From Pseudoscleropodium purum (Eukaryota > Streptophyta > Bryopsida > Hypnales > Brachytheciaceae): a stretch of 64,000 bases of DNA. Shown piece after piece: positions 59,001 through 64,000 of the stretch (its first letter is position 1; every line of letters starts with the position of its first letter). Made by a program: the position numbers and the translations under genes. Under the pieces are notes generated by a model. It saw only the letters and a program-made list of their open reading frames with translations. It ran no database searches and was not told the DNA's origin. The stretch is taken from contig OZ017803.1 of assembly GCA_963969395.1 (NCBI GenBank), forward strand, positions 12,586,001 to 12,650,000. The letters are read 5' to 3'.

Positions 59001-62000
59001 ACTAAATTGAAATGAAAAATATCTAGTAATGATGATTTTCTAAATTTTTTACTTTATTCAGATAATAGTTAATTTTAGAAGAACCTTCAGAAAGGTCATG
59101 TTTTGAATTGGAAAAACTTGTATTTGAAATGAAACATACATTAAGCACCTATTGAATTAATAAGTGTTTGTATAAAAAAAATACTAGGAATCTACACTAT
59201 ATGAGTGTGAAACAATTGACACAAGAGTTTCCAAAAATGGGTAGAAATGATAAGTTTTGGTACTCAAGAAATAAGTGTTATGTAAAAAATAGATTTTGTG
59301 ACAAATATGGAGTTAATTGCTACCTCTCAAATTTTTTGAAAGGTAGAGATTATATTTGAAACTAGTTAAAATGACAAGTTTCATTATACTTGTAGAAAGT
59401 CTTGAAGATCTTTATGTCACTACACTTCATTGCAACCACTACATATTGTTATTTAAAGTGTTGTCTAAAGTGTAAGGAGATTCATGAGAGTTTGAGGTCT
59501 ATTTTAGATACATATGCTTATAACATTTGGGAAATTCATCGTTTAACTCTATAACATTGTTGTAGACATTGAGTATTTATTAGGATAAATTTATATAAGA
59601 TTGTAGGATGGAAAAAAATGTTTTATCATCTAATTTTTTTTAGGAGGTGCTTGAGTACATTTTTAAATGAATACAATAGCAAATTTACTCATTATAGTAT
59701 CATTCACTTCTCTAAAGAAGAAGCTTAATCCATAGATCACCCTCATGTATTTAGGCCATTTATTGCTATTTATTCTGGATGTGAATTTTAGCCATAAAAA
59801 AGATATTTTCTGAATTTAACTCCAACTAATAAATTGAAGCTTATCAAATTTAATTTATACTCCAATTGGAGATTTTGAAAGATTAGAAAATTTCAATATT
59901 TTATAATGATATAAACTTTAAACCTATAACTATGGATTTTTATTTTCTAATTTTAGGGTGACATGATAATTTTGGTTTATACCCAAATGCTATGCACTAG
60001 AATGTAGATCTATGGTGAAAACTTCAGATTATTTGAATATATTTTGTATTTCATACAAATTTTCTTCATTTTTTTTCTTAAAAAATTCATTGTAATTTCA
60101 ATTCTTTCCCCAAAAATTTGAAAATTTCATGACTTATAGTAGGCATATTATTTCATCTTTGGAAAATTTAAAATAATTTTTTTCATTCATATCTAGTTGT
60201 AAAATGGCAAAAAATGGAGTGATGGATAGTAAGGCTTGAAATCAATGGTTATGGGCCAAAGGACATTAAAGTTTTCATATGAAGTAGATCTTGCTAGATG
60301 ATTCTATATTCTACAAGGTAATTGTAAAAAAAAATTCCTATTTTATGCCATTTTCATTCTATGTTCTACACCTCTTCTAGCTAATTTGGGGCTTTTGATT
60401 GTAAATATGAATTTAGAATTTCCAAATTTTATCATGTGCGGCACACAAAAAATTCAAAAATAAAAATTTATAGCATTTTTTTAATCAATTAGTATAGGTG
60501 ATAGTAAATAAAATTTCTAGTGTAGTACTACTACAAAACCTTTCAAGGTCTTTAAAGAATGCAGTTCTTCAAAAGTTCTGGAGTGAATGTTGTATTATTA
60601 TCTCCTAAAGTTCTATGACTATATTTTCACCAAAAACACTCAAAAAATTGCCATTTTTAGTACAGATACCAAAATTTTGAAATTTTTTTTTGACACATGA
60701 AACTACAGGATTTTGTATTATCCTGATGTGAGAATATATGTAAAAAGTTTCAAGAATTTCCATCATGTGGATTGGAAGATATAAGCATTCAAATTCCCTA
60801 AAATCATTTTTTTGGCCCTTTAATAAACAAGGCAGCTGCACTTTACAAGCTCAATTTTCTATGAAAAAATGACCAAAATAATGATGCTTCTTTGAATTAT
60901 TTTTCCAAGATAGTTGGCCACATGTTTGAAAAATTTTAGATCATTTAGAATTGTACAACATATTGGAAAAAATAGTAAGTAGGTAGTAGTAGAAAATGAT
61001 TAAAAATACTAAATTATTATGAATTTAATTATGGAATTGAAAATTTCCAATTCTTGTGGTTGGAATGTCGTAGAAAACAAACTACATCCTATGATCTTAT
61101 TTTTTTTTCCAAAAATATTGAAAAATGGAGAAGATAAAGAATTTCAAAGTTTGTTATAGAGTAGGGGATCTATAACTACCCACAAACAAAAAACCCTCAT
61201 AACTTTTGAATTGTTGATCAAAATAGAATGATTCAAATCTTTCTATGTATGTATAACTCTAAAAAACCAATTTCAAATTTTTGTTTCTAAAAAAAGTGAT
61301 TTTTCTTTATCTACCAGGACTATCTATTTACGAAAAAAAGTAACATATTAGGCCATAACTTTTGACTCATATTTTCAAATGTCATGAAATTTAGTGCATA
61401 TGAAAGGTATTCTTCTTCCCCACCTTCTATTAAAATTTAGTCTAAAAATATATAAATCTTTAGTCACATATACCTACCCAAAATTTCTACGTAGCCAAGA
61501 AATGCATGTTGGTCTTTTAAGGGCTATTATCATGTTGTAATAAGCATCAAGAAACTCTTTCTAAATTTTCTATGATAATACTTGCTATTAGCAAGTCACA
61601 CCCACATTGTTTATTGACTTTGAGTCATATAAAAAAGACTTTGCATCAGCAAGTAAAGTTAGTTGCATGTAAGGAAGCTTGAGTAGGTACCTTACTCTAA
61701 AATTTTACCAATGCCATAGGAACAACCAATTATAGTGCAATTGCTTGTTGGTTTTATCTTTAGTATATATTTATTGTATATCAAACTATTCTTAGTCTTA
61801 TTAATATACATATCATTTTTGCACTTTAATGATTAATAAGCATTTCAAACTTAAAGAGATTGTAGGAAATTGAATTTAGTCAATTTTTTGCATGTTTCAA
61901 ATGCAAGCAAATTACAATTTTATTTTTATATTTTTTTAAATGAAAATTGTATATCTTCAATGTTTTACAATATATATCAAAGCTATATAAAAGACCTACC

Positions 62001-62008
62001 TTCAAGAT
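59001..62008. other. 3-kb AT-rich gap
   Basis: Very AT-rich, with no protein-like frame, RNA gene or complete transposon recognised. Confidence 0.5.
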
Positions 62009-62062
62009 GCTATAGATATTCTTTTGGGATTATATATATATCCCAAAAGAATGTCTATATGC
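62009..62062. repeat. 54-bp near-perfect hairpin
   Basis: Two arms of about 23-25 bases around a TATATATAT centre. The inner 16 bases (ATTCTTTTGGGATATA type) pair without mismatch and the outer part has few mismatches. Could be a folded-back transposon relic, a MIR-like precursor or a chance palindrome. Confidence 0.75.
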
Positions 62063-62904
62063 TATATGATAAACTTCATGTTTTTTGTGCAAGATTCTAA
62101 AAAAGTTTGCGAAAAAAGAACTTGCGGCAACAATGTGGTTAGTTTGGTCACTTGGAATTTCATGTTTTTTATATATGCAAGTTTCTAAATGAGTTCGTGT
62201 AAGAGTACATTGGCCTAGTTAGAGTGCAAACCTCTGTGTTGTATCAAACTCATAAATGAATTTTTAAGTTTTCTAGAGATAAAAATATCTTTGGTGAGTT
62301 TCATGTTGCTTTCACTTTCTACTATATATGTCTATATAAAATTCCAATTTTAAAGTCTTTAACGCCAAGTTTGTCTACTTCTAGATGCATGAAATTCCTA
62401 TTGAGGAAAATAGAACTTGCAAAAATAAAGATCTAATAGATTTAATCATGAAATAATAGGGAATTCATCTAGAGTTGTAAGCTAAATTAATGTTGAATCC
62501 TCAACAATGAATGCATTGTGGTTCACCACTTCATTTTGAGTGAAGCTCTAAATTCATGGATCTTGTCTTGAATTACAATCTCTCATCCTACCTATCACAT
62601 GCTCGTGAATTCTTAGTGGTAGAAGCAAAATCAAGGACCAAATTCAAAAGAGCTCCATTTTGGACCCAAAAGGAATTTGATTCCCAATTTTGTGTTTTTT
62701 GCTATTTAAAGGGGAAAAAAACACATATCAGTTTCTTCCTACTTTACTATTAACTCTTTTAACTTAGAATATGTCAATAAAGGCCCATTTCTAGTTGGAA
62801 TTTACAAACATCATGTGTTTAAAGATAAAACCTTTGCATTACAAGGAAATATTATTTTTATAAAAACAATTTCATAACTGTTGTGATTGTTTTTTAATTA
62901 AGGT

Positions 62905-63545
62905 AGAAGTGCCTATTACCACCATTCATCCAATTTTGCCACCTAGAGGACCTTCCCATTTGCATCAAGTGGCCATCCATTACCATAATCTTAGCAATCT
63001 ATGTTATGATGGCAATGCACTTGGGAAGCAAATACATTAGCCCATACTTTAAAATATTAGAAGATATTCAACTGCTTTGCCGGGTTGCAAGTTCCCTAAG
63101 GTTTTTAAACTTTGGAAACTCGTTGCATGAGCTACTTGACATGGCACAACAAGTATCATGTCATTAAAAAAAATTCAACTTTTTTTTCATTTAAAAATTA
63201 TTATTATTATTATTTTATTTCCGAAAAAAAACCTGATCGCAAATGTTCTCAAGTTGACAGGGGAATAGTAATAGAGATGGCCCTGAAATGACCCTTCTAG
63301 CCTCCTAAAAATCCTCTAATGATTTACCACACTTCAAGAAGGGTCTATTGATGCTTTAACATTTCATCTTTGAAAAATCATAGAAAATTCACCTCTCATC
63401 AAAATTTTGTCATTCTTTTTGCAGATGAATTTTCAATCTTTTCAATCTTTTCAATCTATGAAAATTATAGGAATTGACAAATAGCTTGTCCAAAGTACCT
63501 AGATAGCAAATTTATGTGGTGAAGGGTAGTTCAACCTTAGCTGTA
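62905..63545 (+). repeat. Dispersed repeat, copy interrupted by a MITE
   Basis: Blocks in the same order as 52522-52905: CCTATTACCACCATTCATCC, ATGTTATGATGGCAATGCAC, then after the insertion CACTTCAAGAAGGGTCTATT and ATAGCTTGTCCAAAGTACCT. Its left edge lies next to a TAAGGTAGAAG motif (about 62900), the terminus of the MITE at 26676. Confidence 0.72.
63050..63321 (-). mobile_element. CATTAGAAGAG-family element nested in the dispersed repeat
   Basis: About 270 bases splitting the repeat at 62905-63545. The right terminus ends CCTCCTAAAAATCCTCTAATG. Inside are GACATGGCACAACAAGTATC, a poly-A/T linker with ATT trinucleotides, and CCTGATCGCAAATGTTCTCA in the place of the conserved block. The left terminus (ATTAGAGAAGATATT) is diverged. 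The uninterrupted copy at 52522 shows the sequence before insertion. Confidence 0.65.
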
Positions 63546-64000
63546 AATTTTACATGCCTTGTACTTTATTTAGCTGTCCTAAAAGACCTCATGGCTCCTA
63601 CACATTTGATTGATTACCATAGCCAAACACCATACTTGCAAAAAAATCAAAATTCAAAACTCTCAAAGATTTTGAATATTAGCAAGTTACTTTGCTAAAT
63701 CCGAAAAAAATGAATTGTTAAGAAAATCCAAATATTGAAGAAGATTTCAAATCAACTCATATCTACTTCATTAAGGGTGGAGAGGTTGTTTTTATAATGA
63801 CATCTATTGTTCATTATAAATCCTCAAAAGATATGGGAGAATTTGAAGATGAAAGCTTAATGTCAAAATGCATGAATTGTGTTCAATGTAGAACTTCACG
63901 TAGGCATAGTAGAATAACTTTTTTAAAAGAAAATTTGAATTAGGAAAAGCTAGTAAATCAAGTTAATTTTCATCTCCAAAAATGATTTTACTATTTCAAG

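Noticed and set aside
1..64000. CRISPR array, bacterial operon, defence island or retrotransposon polymerase
   Set aside because: No regularly spaced direct repeats, no prokaryotic gene clusters and no reverse-transcriptase motif were seen; all supported genes are spliced plant-type or single nuclear genes.

Overview
This 64-kb window is nuclear DNA of a land plant, most likely a moss or another non-flowering lineage. The evidence is GT-AG spliced genes with introns of roughly 70-600 bases, a plastid-type MurE with every ligase motif, a P-class PPR protein, a plant-type zinc-cluster (RIN13-like) protein, a plastid 16S rRNA fragment, and long AT-rich gaps full of short inverted-repeat transposons. 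The species cannot be named from the sequence.

Layout. 1-5.7 kb: repeats (a TIR element, a probable tRNA-derived SINE), one unassigned ORF and a possible organelle-derived patch. 5.7-6.8 kb (minus): a three-exon gene whose N-terminus resembles the start of plant NOT1 but whose last exon does not. 8.0-9.2 kb (minus): an unassigned zinc-ribbon gene with an in-frame stop. 9.65-9.92 kb: a rearranged plastid 16S rRNA fragment. 10.5-13.1 kb: two GC-rich hAT-type MITEs with intact 8-bp target duplications. 13.3-16.5 kb (minus): a decayed CACTA/TNP2-like transposase. 17.6-18.7 kb: a truncated, frameshifted kinase. 22.0-26.1 kb (minus): a complete 11-exon alpha/beta hydrolase. 26.7-31 kb: repeats only. 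31.3-34.6 kb (plus): a complete 8-exon DTW-domain gene. 38.1-40.0 kb (minus): a 5'- and 3'-truncated, frameshifted OST48 copy. 40.5-41.9 kb (minus): an intronless PPR gene, divergent from MurE (42.5-47.3 kb, plus, 7 exons). 48.2-49.6 kb (minus): a GC-rich intronless LRR-like protein. 53-58 kb (plus): an RIN13-like gene with a 5'UTR intron. 58-64 kb: AT-rich DNA with a nested MITE.

Five gene models were rebuilt exon by exon, and their coding lengths all come out as whole codons: NOT1-like (243 aa), alpha/beta hydrolase (683 aa), DTW protein (405 aa), MurE (784 aa) and RIN13-like (573 aa). The PPR and MurE genes share a 530-bp divergent promoter with a telo-box, and both proteins are probably plastid-targeted. 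The other genes show no functional clustering. No CRISPR array, operon, retrotransposon polymerase or dedicated defence system was seen. The most informative material is the transposon record (six TIR families, one nested insertion with a recognisable unoccupied relative), the plastid rRNA insertion, the decaying OST48 and kinase copies, and two unusual genes: the NOT1-like chimera and the GC-rich LRR-like gene.
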